Of a stretch of 43,238 nucleotides of DNA, positions 29,413-37,848 are shown piece after piece. The stretch is from CAZDET01 sp964504335 (GTDB lineage Bacteria > Bacteroidota > Bacteroidia > Chitinophagales > Saprospiraceae). A program made the translations under genes and the position numbers. The DNA lies in the NCBI GenBank assembly GCA_964504335.1, contig CAZDET010000044.1, forward strand, positions 1-43,238, in the 5' to 3' direction. The notes under the pieces are model-generated. The model saw only the letters and a list, made by a program, of their open reading frames with translations, was not told where the DNA came from and did no database searches. Within the stretch, counting starts at the first letter, position 1. The number at the start of each line of letters is the position of its first letter.

Positions 29413-32040
29413 CTATCTGCGAAATCCAATCTCCGACCGGCGGAACGACAGTTCCTTGGGGTCCATAAGCAGGTGCTCCAGATCGGCCAGCCGAATGAGG
29501 TGCTGTTCCTGATCGCGCTTGGCCTCGTCGAGTTCGGCGATGCGCAAGAAATGCCGGCGGATGATTTCCTGAATCATCGTGCGTACTGTACGGGCATTGC
29601 CGAAGTATTTGTCGCGGTAATTATGTAAGAACTGCAGATAGCGCTCCAGGCGCTTTTCCGCCTCTGCTTCGAGTGTGAGTTGTTCTTCTTCAAACATGAG
29701 GTGGGCGATCTCGAACAATTCTTCCGGGGCGTAGTCGTCGAAGCGCAGCACCTTGTCGAAGCGGGAGCTCAACCCCGGGTTGGCCCGGAGAAACTGATCC
29801 ATATTGTCGGGATACCCCGCTACAAACACGTAAAACTCCCCCCGAAAATCCTCCATGCGTTTCAGCAGGGTCTGGATCGCTTCGTCGCCGAAATCTCCTC
29901 GCTGACCCGCCTGCATTTGAGTGAGGGCGTAGGCTTCGTCGATAAACAAGACGCCACCGCGGGCCTCTTCGATCTTTTCCGCAGTTTTGGTGGCAGTTTG
30001 ACCAACGTATCCGGCAACGAGCCCCTGGCGATCCGTTTCGATCATGTGCCCGCGTTCGAGCATGCCGAGCGCCTTGTAGATACGGGCGAGGATGCGCGCT
30101 ACGGTCGTTTTCCCCGTGCCGGGGTTTCCGATGAAGACTGTATGCAGGCAAAAGGCATTGAGCACATCCTTACCCGTCTCGCGGTAGTAGCGGACCAAAT
30201 CGACCAATTCGCGGATTTGATCTTTGACCGTTCCCAATCCGATGAGGCGGTTCAATTCGTCGAGCGCGGCCGATAATTCGGCCTCATCCACTGGAATGGT
30301 GGGAAGCTCGGAGGTGGGTTCCTGGTTGATGGCCAGCACGTCTTCCAATTCGATGTGGGCCAGTATATCCCGGTCGATTTGCCGGGGCCGGGGCTCCTGC
30401 ATGATGCGAAGCCCTAGCTTTATTTTCGCTTTTTCGATAAGGTCGAATACGAAGCGGGCGTTCCCGAACGTCCGGTCCCGGTCGCGGAAGGCTACCGTGA
30501 TCAGTTCATCGATGCGGGCTTTGGCTTCCAGCGACAACACGACCCCTTTCTGCTCGCAGGCGTATTCGGCGATGGCCGATAGTTCTTGCGGCAGGTAATC
30601 CCGGAAAGTGAATATGTGGCGGAACCGGGATTTCAACCCCGGATTGGAATCGAGGAAGTGTTGCATTTCCCGCGGATAGCCCGCGGCGATCACGGCGAGA
30701 TCGCCGCCACCGTTCGACATTTCCTTTACCAGAATTTCGATGACTTCCCGGCCGAAGTCCTTCCCATCGTCGTTGCTGCGGGCCAGGGCGTAGGCCTCAT
30801 CGATAAACAACACGCCTCCCCGGGCCTTTTCGATTGCCTCCCGCGTTTTAGGGGCTGTTTGGCCGATGTATTCGCCCACCAGGTCGACGCGATCGACGGT
30901 GTGCACGTGCCCCTTGGAAAGCAGCCCCATTTTCTTGTAGAGTTGGCCCATCATCTTGGCGACGGTCGTTTTACCCGTGCCGGGATTGCCGATAAAGACG
31001 GCGTGCACATTCACCTCCGTCGTTTCTTCGTAGCCGCGATCCTTGCGCAATTGTAAGAATTGCAGGTAGGTCGCATGCTCCCGCACCTGGCGCTTCACCT
31101 CCTGAAGACCGATCAGCGCCTCCAGCTTGCCCATTACCTCTTCGAAGGACTGGGGAGGTTCGGTTTCGGGAGCCAGGATGACGGGATGCGTATGGCCGGG
31201 CAACAGCACGGCCGGAGGGCCGGGTTCGAAATCTTCTTCTACCCGAAAGGGAACGGTGGCCAGCAACTGATCCATGAAGATGATATCGACCGAGTAGCTA
31301 TCCTTGCGCCACAGCCCCTGAGTGGTGGCACCCCAGCCGGCAGTTAGTAGAATGAACTCCTGCCGGCGTTCCACCTGAATCAATCGAACGACCTTACCCT
31401 TCAGCTCGCGCGATTGATTGTAAAATTTGGTGAACAACTCGAGGTGCCAGGGCCGCATTTTCTGCAGATTGCGCAGCAGTAGCTCGACGTAGATGTAGCG
31501 GGTTTCCTCTTTGCTGAAGTTGCGGTAGTAGATGCGGTCGTCCTGGTTGACGTCGTCGTAGGGACCTTCGTAGAGCCGCACCGACACCAGCTCGAGGTAG
31601 GGATTGTCCTGATATTCGATTTCCCGATTGGCCTCAATAACGTAGAAGTACTTGGAGCCGACTTTTTCACCGTTGATGTAGGCTTCCCAGAAATAGGTGC
31701 CGCGCTTCCAGAAAATGCCTTCTTTCTGGTTGCCCCACCCTTCGCGGATGTAGATCAGATGGTCGTACTTGCTGATTTCTTTGTTGACGTTGAGCCGACA
31801 AATCTCTTGTTTACCGCGCTTCATGGTAAAGCAGCGTAGCTCTACCTCCAGCGTCCAGTCCTCTACATCGAAGAGCTTGTTGTAGAGGGTCAGCTCTGCA
31901 TAGATATAACTCGTATCGTGCCGGTCAAATACCTGCCGGTACTTCTTGCGGTTATCCGCCAAGTACTCCGTGGAACTGTACACTTTGAGTTCCCGGTATT
32001 TGTAGGGCTTGAAGTCTGATACTGGATTAGTCTCCGACAT
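29413..32040 (-). CDS. Tandem CbxX/SpoVK-type AAA ATPase with duplicated N-terminal beta domain
   Basis: This 875-residue protein has four parts. Residues about 15-134 and 149-267 are two copies of an unrecognised beta-rich domain: SYIYAELTLYNK pairs with RYIYVELLLRNL, and REGWGNQKEGIFWKRGTYFW with TAGWGATTQGLWRKDSYSVD. Two AAA modules of the CbxX/CfxQ/SpoVK class follow. The first has Walker A GNPGTGKTT at 351-359, Walker B LFIDEAYAL (Asp414) and SRFRHIFTF. The second has Walker A at 638-646, LFIDEAYAL (Asp701) and SSRFDKVLRF. Both ATP sites look intact. Relatives include the Rubisco activase CbbX and the type VII secretion ATPase EccA, so a remodelling role is likely. No partner is encoded nearby. 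A hairpin-terminator unit lies upstream on the same strand. Confidence 0.9.
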   Translation of the reverse strand: MSETNPVSDFKPYKYRELKVYSSTEYLADNRKKYRQVFDRHDTSYIYAELTLYNKLFDVEDWTLEVELRCFTMKRGKQEICRLNVNKEISKYDHLIYIREGWGNQKEGIFWKRGTYFWEAYINGEKVGSKYFYVIEANREIEYQDNPYLELVSVRLYEGPYDDVNQDDRIYYRNFSKEETRYIYVELLLRNLQKMRPWHLELFTKFYNQSRELKGKVVRLIQVERRQEFILLTAGWGATTQGLWRKDSYSVDIIFMDQLLATVPFRVEEDFEPGPPAVLLPGHTHPVILAPETEPPQSFEEVMGKLEALIGLQEVKRQVREHATYLQFLQLRKDRGYEETTEVNVHAVFIGNPGTGKTTVAKMMGQLYKKMGLLSKGHVHTVDRVDLVGEYIGQTAPKTREAIEKARGGVLFIDEAYALARSNDDGKDFGREVIEILVKEMSNGGGDLAVIAAGYPREMQHFLDSNPGLKSRFRHIFTFRDYLPQELSAIAEYACEQKGVVLSLEAKARIDELITVAFRDRDRTFGNARFVFDLIEKAKIKLGLRIMQEPRPRQIDRDILAHIELEDVLAINQEPTSELPTIPVDEAELSAALDELNRLIGLGTVKDQIRELVDLVRYYRETGKDVLNAFCLHTVFIGNPGTGKTTVARILARIYKALGMLERGHMIETDRQGLVAGYVGQTATKTAEKIEEARGGVLFIDEAYALTQMQAGQRGDFGDEAIQTLLKRMEDFRGEFYVFVAGYPDNMDQFLRANPGLSSRFDKVLRFDDYAPEELFEIAHLMFEEEQLTLEAEAEKRLERYLQFLHNYRDKYFGNARTVRTMIQEIIRRHFLRIAELDEAKRDQEQHLIRLADLEHLLMDPKELSFRRSEIGFRR

Positions 32041-32120
32041 CGCCGGTTCCGGTTTTGCCTGATGAGAAAGAAGCTTTTAAATAAAGGAAGAATTAGCGAA
32101 AAATCCATGTGGGTGTGGAA

Positions 32121-32152
32121 AATAAAAAGGCGCGTCGTTGATACGACGCGCC
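32121..32152 (-). terminator. Minus-strand intrinsic terminator upstream of the AAA gene
   Basis: GGCGCGTCGT (32129-32138) pairs perfectly with ACGACGCGCC (32143-32152) around TGAT. On the minus strand the stem is followed by TTTTTATTTT, a proper terminator tail. It lies about 80 bases upstream of the AAA gene start and downstream of no visible minus-strand gene. Confidence 0.85.
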
Positions 32153-32230
32153 CCAAAACCACCTATCTAAACTTGAAAAATCCATTATCTGGTTGGCTTC
32201 AAGCGCTCTGTGAGCAGCGCGAGCAACCTA
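32124..32230 (-). ncRNA. Candidate small RNA or attenuator leader
   Basis: Reading the minus strand from about 32230, a structured element appears: GGTTG and CAACC enclose an inner stem GCGCT/AGCGC, then about 45 bases of mostly A/T-rich linker, then the perfect terminator ending near 32124. A weak -7-like box (TAATCTGC, 32237-32244) lies just upstream. A hairpin, linker and terminator of about 107 bases is the usual build of a small RNA. It could equally be the 5' leader of the AAA gene with a regulated terminator. It does not match any RNA family I know, and the start is a guess. Confidence 0.4.
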
Positions 32231-32425
32231 AGAACGGCAGATTAACAAGAGGGTTAAAAAAGGGTTCATGAATTTTCAAAAAAAATTGGAAGTTGGAACT
32301 GTAGGGCCGTTTGCGGAGTTGTCATGGCTGTTAAATCCATATTAAATTTTGGTTCGCATAATATTAGCAAAAGCCTGAATGCTATTATTTGCTGTTATAT
32401 TTAGGCGTACTCAACTTAACAACAC

Positions 32426-32902
32426 ATGGTCATGAAATGGCGCAGATTGAACGGCCAGCGCATTGAGCAACCCATCGTGGATGCCGTGGAAGCGGCGATC
32501 CAACGGGAACTCAAGGCGGGCCACCGCTTAAAAGTCTGTATCGGAACCGACTCTCAGGTTCGGGGCGGGATCGTGGAGTTTGCCACCGTTATCGTATTTC
32601 TTCGGGAAAAGAAGGGGGGCTTCATGTTCATTGCCAACTACCGCGAACAGAAGAAGATGAGCTTGCGCGAACGCATGATTGCCGAAGTGGCGCGTTCGGT
32701 GGAAGTAGCATACAGCCTCTGTGATTTGCTCGATCGCTACGACGTAGCGCTAGAAGTCCATGCCGACATTAACACCGATCCTTCCTTTCAGAGCAATTTG
32801 GCCCTGAAAGAAGCGATGGGCTACATCCTCGGTATGGGTTTTGTCTTTAAGGCGAAGCCCGACGCCTTCGCCAGCTCTTACTGCGCCGACAAGGTCGTGT
32901 AG
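32426..32902 (+). CDS. YkuK family RNase H-like protein (DUF458)
   Basis: This 158-residue protein belongs to the YkuK/DUF458 group, which has a ribonuclease H-like fold. The opening IGTDSQVRGGIVEFATVIVF places an Asp on the first strand as in RNase H proteins. KGGFMFIANYREQKKMSLRE, LEVHADINTDP with further acidic residues, and GYILGMGFVFKAKPDAFASS complete the fold. Whether it cuts nucleic acid is unknown. Either ATG (32426 or 32432) is possible. It stands alone, with an upstream region shared with the candidate small RNA, and no clear promoter was found. Confidence 0.88.
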   Translation: MVMKWRRLNGQRIEQPIVDAVEAAIQRELKAGHRLKVCIGTDSQVRGGIVEFATVIVFLREKKGGFMFIANYREQKKMSLRERMIAEVARSVEVAYSLCDLLDRYDVALEVHADINTDPSFQSNLALKEAMGYILGMGFVFKAKPDAFASSYCADKVV

Positions 32903-33043
32903 GAACAACTCATGCCGATTCCCCCCTCCCGAAATCGATGCTGCCCGCATCGGTACTGGAATCCTCTCCACTAGAATATGCCCCATTTTGTGCCGCTGAT
33001 CGTATTTTGCGCCTCGATGGTCGATACGGGTCATCGGAACGGC

Positions 33044-33051
33044 TAAATTTG
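33044..33051 (+). promoter_or_regulatory. Candidate -7 box for the M16 peptidase genes
   Basis: TAAATTTG matches TAnnTTTG exactly, 54 bases before the chosen ATG of the first peptidase gene. It supports that start over the longer reading frame to 32938. No -33 TTTG is visible at the right distance. Confidence 0.5.
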
Positions 33052-33105
33052 CCTTTGCGCGAAACCGAGTTTACTATTTTCAGCAGATTAAATTGCTCTT
33101 ATAAT

Positions 33106-34431
33106 ATGCATTCATCGATTAACTTTTTAACAATCGTCTTTGCCTGCCTTGTTGCGGTAGGGCTCTACGGACAGCAAACAAAGGTCGAATTCACTGAATT
33201 TGAGCTGGATAACGGACTTAAAGTGCTGCTCCACCAAGACGATACCGCGCCCATTGTAGCGGTCTCCGTGATGTATCACGTCGGGTCCAAGAACGAAGAA
33301 AAGAATCGCACGGGCTTTGCGCATTTTTTCGAGCACCTGATGTTTGAAGGGTCAGAAAATATTGACCGCGGCGAATTCGGTGACTACGTCACAAATGCCG
33401 GCGGTGTGCTCAATGCCAATACGTCCTACGACCGGACCTACTATTTTGAAATCCTGCCTTCCAACGAACTGGAGCTAGCCCTCTGGTTGGAGAGTGAACG
33501 AATGCTACACGCCAAAGTAGATTCGGTGGGGATCGAAACCCAACGCGAGGTAGTCAAGGAAGAACGCCGCCAGCGAATTGATAATGTCCCCTACGGTACC
33601 GTACTTCAAAACCTCGGAGCGCTCGCTTTTGAAGGGACCCCGTACAGCTGGCCCGTGATTGGCTTCATGGAGGACCTAAATGCGGCTTCGGATGACGATT
33701 ACGTTAATTTTTACAAAAAATTCTACGTCCCAAATAATGCCATTCTTTCCATCGCGGGGGATCTGGACATTGAGCAAACCAAAGCATTGGTGGAGCAGTA
33801 TTTTGGCTCCATTCCCGCCGGGGAAGAAATTCAGCGCCCCAAGATCGACGGCATCCTATTGGGCCAGACGATTCGCGATACGGTGTACGACAATATTCAA
33901 CTGCCGCTCGTAGCAATCGGCTATCGCATTCCGCCTCAGGGCACCGATGATTATTATGCCCTGTCGATGCTGAATAAAGTGCTTTCGGATGGTCAGTCGA
34001 GTCGGTTGTACAAAACCCTGGTAGACGAACGGCAGCTGGCTTTACAGGTGGGGAGTATCCCTCTGGCTTTGGAAGACATCGGTTTGGCATTAGGGTTCGG
34101 TATTGCCAATCAAGGAGTTAACTCCGGAGAAATGGAGGAAGCCATGATAGAAATCATGGAAAACGCGGGAAATGACCTCATCTCGGAAAGGGAGTTTCAA
34201 AAGCTCAAAAATCAGATTGAATCGGACTTCATCAATCAGCTTGCCTCCGTTTCGGGGATTGCCGAAAACCTCGCCACCTATGAAATGTTTTTCGGTGACG
34301 CCGGCCTCATCAACGAAGAAATTGAACGCTTCCGCGCCGTTACTCGTGAGGATATTCAGCGGGTGGCCAAAAAGTACCTTAACAGCAACAATCGCGTCAT
34401 TCTTACCTATTTGCCCAAAGCACAACCCTGA
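33106..34431 (+). CDS. M16 family zinc peptidase subunit (catalytic half)
   Basis: The ATG at 33106 opens a signal peptide (MHSSINFLTIVFACLVAVGL, cut near residue 23). The 441-residue product is one M16B subunit of two alpha/beta halves. The inverted zinc motif is HFFEH with His73, Glu76 and His77, and REVVKEERRQRID supplies the downstream Glu ligand region. Its C-terminal half lacks the Arg/Tyr pair that M16 enzymes use to hold substrate: the site reads DERQLALQV. The next gene encodes a subunit with the opposite losses, so the two should form one heterodimeric periplasmic peptidase, as known for split M16B enzymes. The gap to the partner gene is 134 bases and holds repeat units. Confidence 0.93.
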   Translation: MHSSINFLTIVFACLVAVGLYGQQTKVEFTEFELDNGLKVLLHQDDTAPIVAVSVMYHVGSKNEEKNRTGFAHFFEHLMFEGSENIDRGEFGDYVTNAGGVLNANTSYDRTYYFEILPSNELELALWLESERMLHAKVDSVGIETQREVVKEERRQRIDNVPYGTVLQNLGALAFEGTPYSWPVIGFMEDLNAASDDDYVNFYKKFYVPNNAILSIAGDLDIEQTKALVEQYFGSIPAGEEIQRPKIDGILLGQTIRDTVYDNIQLPLVAIGYRIPPQGTDDYYALSMLNKVLSDGQSSRLYKTLVDERQLALQVGSIPLALEDIGLALGFGIANQGVNSGEMEEAMIEIMENAGNDLISEREFQKLKNQIESDFINQLASVSGIAENLATYEMFFGDAGLINEEIERFRAVTREDIQRVAKKYLNSNNRVILTYLPKAQP

Positions 34432-34560
34432 TTAGAGCTTAGTGCTTTAGATCTTAAATGTTGGGAATAGTGCTTTCTTGGGCATTGGCACAGAAAATAC
34501 TACATCCTAGCCGCTAAGGTCTAAGTTCTAAAACCTATTTTCTTAGATCTAGAAAAAAGA
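34432..34560 (+). repeat. CTAAG/TTAGATC-type repeats between the two M16 genes
   Basis: This intergenic stretch contains repeated short units such as GGTCTAAGTTCTAAAACC, TTTAGATCTTAAA and CTTAGATCTAGA, similar in composition to the arrays at 4010-4130 and 6718-6760. Several are near-palindromes. No -7 box is seen, so the two M16 genes may be joined by read-through. Confidence 0.45.
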
Positions 34561-34565
34561 ACTCC

Positions 34566-36638
34566 ATGCAACGCATTGGTTTTACGATACTCACTCTTTT
34601 ATTCCTGGCCGGCAGTAGTTTTGCGCAGGACGACTTCAGAAAACAGGCACCCGATTCGGGCCCGGCGCCAAATATCGAACTTGGTGAATCTCAAAGCTTT
34701 CAGCTCGATAACGGATTGACCGTCATCTTGGTGGAAAGCCACAAGTTACCCCGCCTGAGCGTGCAGTTGTACGTCGATACGCCGCTGCGGGAAGAAAATG
34801 AAATGTCCGGTCTGGCGGATATGACCGGCACGCTCTTGTCGGCGGGCACGGAGCAGCGCAGTAAGGCGGAAATCGACGAGGCGATCGACTTTATCGGAGC
34901 TTCCTTTTCCACGAATGCCAAGGGGATGAATGGGAGTAGCCTGAGCAGACACGCGGATGCCCTGCTGGCTATCATGTCGGAGGTACTCCTGCAGCCGTCC
35001 TTCCCACAGGAAGAATTCGAGAAGGTGCAAAAGCAATTCATTTCTGGTATTGCAGCAAATGAAAACGACCCGGATGCCATCGCCGGAAATGTGCGGTCCG
35101 TTCTGAATTACGGTAAGGATCATCCTTACGGAGAAGTCCAGACGCAGGAAACCATCCGCAGTATCGAACTCGATAGCTTGCGATCCTATTACGAGACCTA
35201 CTTCAAACCCAACATTTCCTATCTGGTATTCGTCGGCGATGTGACTCCGGAACGTGCCCGGGAATACGCCGAATCGTACTTCGGAAACTGGGAACAGGAG
35301 GAGGTGCCGGAAAGCCCGATTCAGGACCCCGAGCAGCCGGATCAGCGGCAGGTGTATTTCGTGGCCCGCCCCAGTGCTGTTCAATCGAATATAGCCCTCA
35401 CTTATCCCGTTGAACTCCTGCCAGGTACTCGGGAGTCCATCATGAGCTTGCTACTCTACGAGGTGATGGGGGGAAGTTTCTTGCAGAACCGCCTCGATAT
35501 GAATCTGCGTGAGGACAAAGGCTACACCTACGGCACTTCTTTTAGCCTACGGTCCGACGAAGAAATCGGCAGCATGACGGCCTCGGCCCGGGTGCGCAAC
35601 GAAGTTACCGATAGTGCACTCTACGAGCTGATTTTTGAACTGGAACGCATTACCCAGGAGCCCATTACCCAGGAGGAACTCATGCGCGCCCGTGCCCAAA
35701 TTATGGGTCGCTTCGCCCGGGCGCTCGAAAATCCTCAAACGCTGGCCCAGTACGCGCTCAATACGCTTCGGTACGATTTATCCGATGATTTCTACAAAAC
35801 CTATCTTCAGCAAGTTGCCACTATCGATGAGCAGGAGATCCTGGCGGCCGCTAAGAAATTCATCACGCCCGATCGCGGCAATGTGGTGGTAGTCGGGGAT
35901 AAATCCATTGCCGAAAGCCTGGTGCCCTTCGATGCCGATGGAGAAATCACCTACCTCGATCCTCGAGGAAACGAAAAGCCGGTAGAAGCCCCCCTTGCCG
36001 CGGATATCGATCCGCAAGCAGTAGTCGAGGCCTACCTCGAAGCCGTAGGTGGCCGCGAAAAACTCGAAAGCCTGGGCGATGCTACTCTGGTTATGAAAGG
36101 CCAGATCCAAGGCCAGACGATGACCATGTCGCAGCTTTTCAAGTTTCCCGGACGCATGAAGATGGAAATGACCATCGAGGGAATGGGTACAGTCAATAAG
36201 ACCGTGGTGAACGGCGACAAGGCTTCTATCAGCGCCATGGGCCAGCCCCAGCCACTTAGCGCCGAAGACCAGCAGAGTATGCAGAATGAAGCGGTCCTCT
36301 TCGAGGAGCTGAACTACTTCAACGCAGGATACGAACTAGCCCTGACCGGGCAGGAAAAGGTGAAAACCACTATGGCCTACGTATTGGAAGTGACCGACCC
36401 GAATGGCGGTAAAAGCACTCGCTATTACGCGGTCGACTCGGGGCTGCTGCTGCGCAGTATCGAAGCGGCCGGGCCCGTTACCTCTACTACCGATTACAAC
36501 GGCTACGAGCTCATTGACGGCATCAAACTGCCCGCAGAAATTAGCATTAGCGGTGCGATGCCCTTCCCACTGACCTTTACCCTCGATTCGGCATCGTTCA
36601 ATACCGATATTCCGGAGGAGGAGTTTGCGGTGGAATAG
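34566..36638 (+). CDS. M16 family non-zinc subunit fused to a LolA-like domain
   Basis: This 690-residue protein begins with a signal peptide (1-20, ending GSSFA). Residues about 40-460 are an M16B subunit in which the zinc motif is lost: the position reads GLADMTGTLLSAGTE instead of HxxEH. The C-terminal half keeps the substrate-binding pair Arg315 and Tyr322 in LREDKGYTYG. It therefore complements the preceding subunit. From about residue 480 a further domain of about 210 residues follows (VVEAYLEAVGGREKLESL, FKFPGRMKMEMTIEGMG, YYAVDSGLLLRSIEA), resembling the LolA/LppX-type beta sheet of outer-membrane lipoprotein sorting proteins. That domain may bind lipid or hydrophobic peptide, or tether the enzyme near the membrane; this is inference. 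Confidence 0.9.
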   Translation: MQRIGFTILTLLFLAGSSFAQDDFRKQAPDSGPAPNIELGESQSFQLDNGLTVILVESHKLPRLSVQLYVDTPLREENEMSGLADMTGTLLSAGTEQRSKAEIDEAIDFIGASFSTNAKGMNGSSLSRHADALLAIMSEVLLQPSFPQEEFEKVQKQFISGIAANENDPDAIAGNVRSVLNYGKDHPYGEVQTQETIRSIELDSLRSYYETYFKPNISYLVFVGDVTPERAREYAESYFGNWEQEEVPESPIQDPEQPDQRQVYFVARPSAVQSNIALTYPVELLPGTRESIMSLLLYEVMGGSFLQNRLDMNLREDKGYTYGTSFSLRSDEEIGSMTASARVRNEVTDSALYELIFELERITQEPITQEELMRARAQIMGRFARALENPQTLAQYALNTLRYDLSDDFYKTYLQQVATIDEQEILAAAKKFITPDRGNVVVVGDKSIAESLVPFDADGEITYLDPRGNEKPVEAPLAADIDPQAVVEAYLEAVGGREKLESLGDATLVMKGQIQGQTMTMSQLFKFPGRMKMEMTIEGMGTVNKTVVNGDKASISAMGQPQPLSAEDQQSMQNEAVLFEELNYFNAGYELALTGQEKVKTTMAYVLEVTDPNGGKSTRYYAVDSGLLLRSIEAAGPVTSTTDYNGYELIDGIKLPAEISISGAMPFPLTFTLDSASFNTDIPEEEFAVE

Positions 36639-36887
36639 TCTGTTAAGTGAAATCGTTCAAAAGCGGAGGCGTGTGCAAGATAGATTGCAATGGCCAATCA
36701 GGAGGTGCTCGCCGGACTTCCGGATGGATCCGGCTAGTACCCGCCCCCGCAGAATGGATTTTAGGTGCCGCCTTTATTTCGGCATATTCCCCGGTTACTG
36801 TCCGATTCCATTTACCCAGGAGCCTAGGGAGGTTGGGTTTATTCAAATCTATGACCAATTTAACAATTTATACGGCAGGTCAATGTC

Positions 36888-37730
36888 CTAGGGAGGGGAC
36901 AAGATGGGGCCGAATAGCCCGGTGAGCAGGCGGGCAAAATCCTCCAGGCTGCGCAAGTCCGATACGGGAAACGTGTCGCGGGCCTTCTCTAAAATTCGGC
37001 TGTTATATTTTTTGACGGTTTGCACGCTCAGTTGGGTCATTGCGGCTATGTGCCTACTCGTGACCGGGCGGTTCGGGTCCTGGGAGATTTCGTACCGGTA
37101 GGCATCCAGGACCGCCATTTCGCTATCAAGCAGGGTGGAAAGAAAGAGCTTTCGACAAGCCTCGTAGCTAATGCGCTGCAATTGATCCGATAGATCGGGG
37201 CGATTCTCGAATTCGACCGTCACCAGTGGGCCGGAGGGGCGATAGCGGTGGTACTCGTTAATGTAACGATAGGCATTGACGTGGGATACCAGATGGCCTT
37301 CCGCGTCGATTCCTCCGTTGGTAGCCAACTGGCTGAACCAGGCGTACGATCCGTCTGCCCGCTGAATCGGCACGTCGACTCGGTAGCTGGCAGTTCTTCC
37401 CTGGATCTCCAGGCGGGTACGCCTGGCTACCCGGTAGCTGGCGATTCCAAATTCCAAATAAATTGGTCGCCATTCCGGATGGATGATGCCTAGGTACTCC
37501 TCGAAGTTCAATGACCGGTAGCCCAGCGACGATTTGAGGTTGTGGGTCCAGCTGATTCGTGGAAAACCAGGCAGGCTTACGGTCAGGTAAAACGCATTGC
37601 TGTCTGGAAGTTTGGCGTATAGCCGCTGAAGCTGTTTTACCTGTTCGGACGATTCTTGCGTTGCCGGCCCCAATCCCTGAAACAGGGCCTTTAGCAATTG
37701 GTACTGTGAAAAGTTATTGAAGGGGTGCAT
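36888..37730 (-). CDS. PAS-domain transcriptional regulator with C-terminal HTH
   Basis: I prefer the ATG at 37730 (MHPFNNFSQYQLLKAL, 280 residues) over a TTG 14 codons upstream. The N-terminal half resembles a PAS fold: FPRISWTHNLKSSLGY, LGIIHPEWRPIYLEFG, then VDVPIQRADGSYAWFSQLAT with the PAC-like end. The C-terminus holds a helix-turn-helix, VTSRHIAAMTQLSVQTVKKY, as in LuxR-type or sigma-like DNA-binding ends. It is probably a cytoplasmic sensor-regulator that reads a small ligand. It lies downstream of the T9SS cargo genes on the same strand, 118 bases after the first of them, and might regulate them; this is a guess. It converges on the M16 gene without a visible terminator. Confidence 0.75.
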   Translation of the reverse strand: MHPFNNFSQYQLLKALFQGLGPATQESSEQVKQLQRLYAKLPDSNAFYLTVSLPGFPRISWTHNLKSSLGYRSLNFEEYLGIIHPEWRPIYLEFGIASYRVARRTRLEIQGRTASYRVDVPIQRADGSYAWFSQLATNGGIDAEGHLVSHVNAYRYINEYHRYRPSGPLVTVEFENRPDLSDQLQRISYEACRKLFLSTLLDSEMAVLDAYRYEISQDPNRPVTSRHIAAMTQLSVQTVKKYNSRILEKARDTFPVSDLRSLEDFARLLTGLFGPILSPP

Positions 37731-37786
37731 GCCGTGCTTGGGTTTAGGTGAAAATAATTTTTTATCCACCAATTACGGCACAAGCG

Positions 37787-37823
37787 GGCGGGCAATAGCA
37801 GTCCACTATGTGCTATCCCCGCC
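37787..37823 (-). repeat. Stem-loop after the large T9SS protein gene
   Basis: GGCGGG and ATAGCA (37787-37800) pair with TGCTAT and CCCGCC (37811-37823) with a small internal mismatch. There is no T-run on the minus strand, so termination would be inefficient. It sits between the cargo gene and the regulator gene. Confidence 0.5.
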
Positions 37824-37848
37824 TCCACTTTAATCATCTGTTTGTCAC

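Noticed and set aside
36823..36896. Ten-base direct repeat CCTAGGGAGG, 64 bases apart
   Set aside because: Only two copies, one overlapping the stop codon of the regulator, with no element between them; a chance duplication is enough to explain it.
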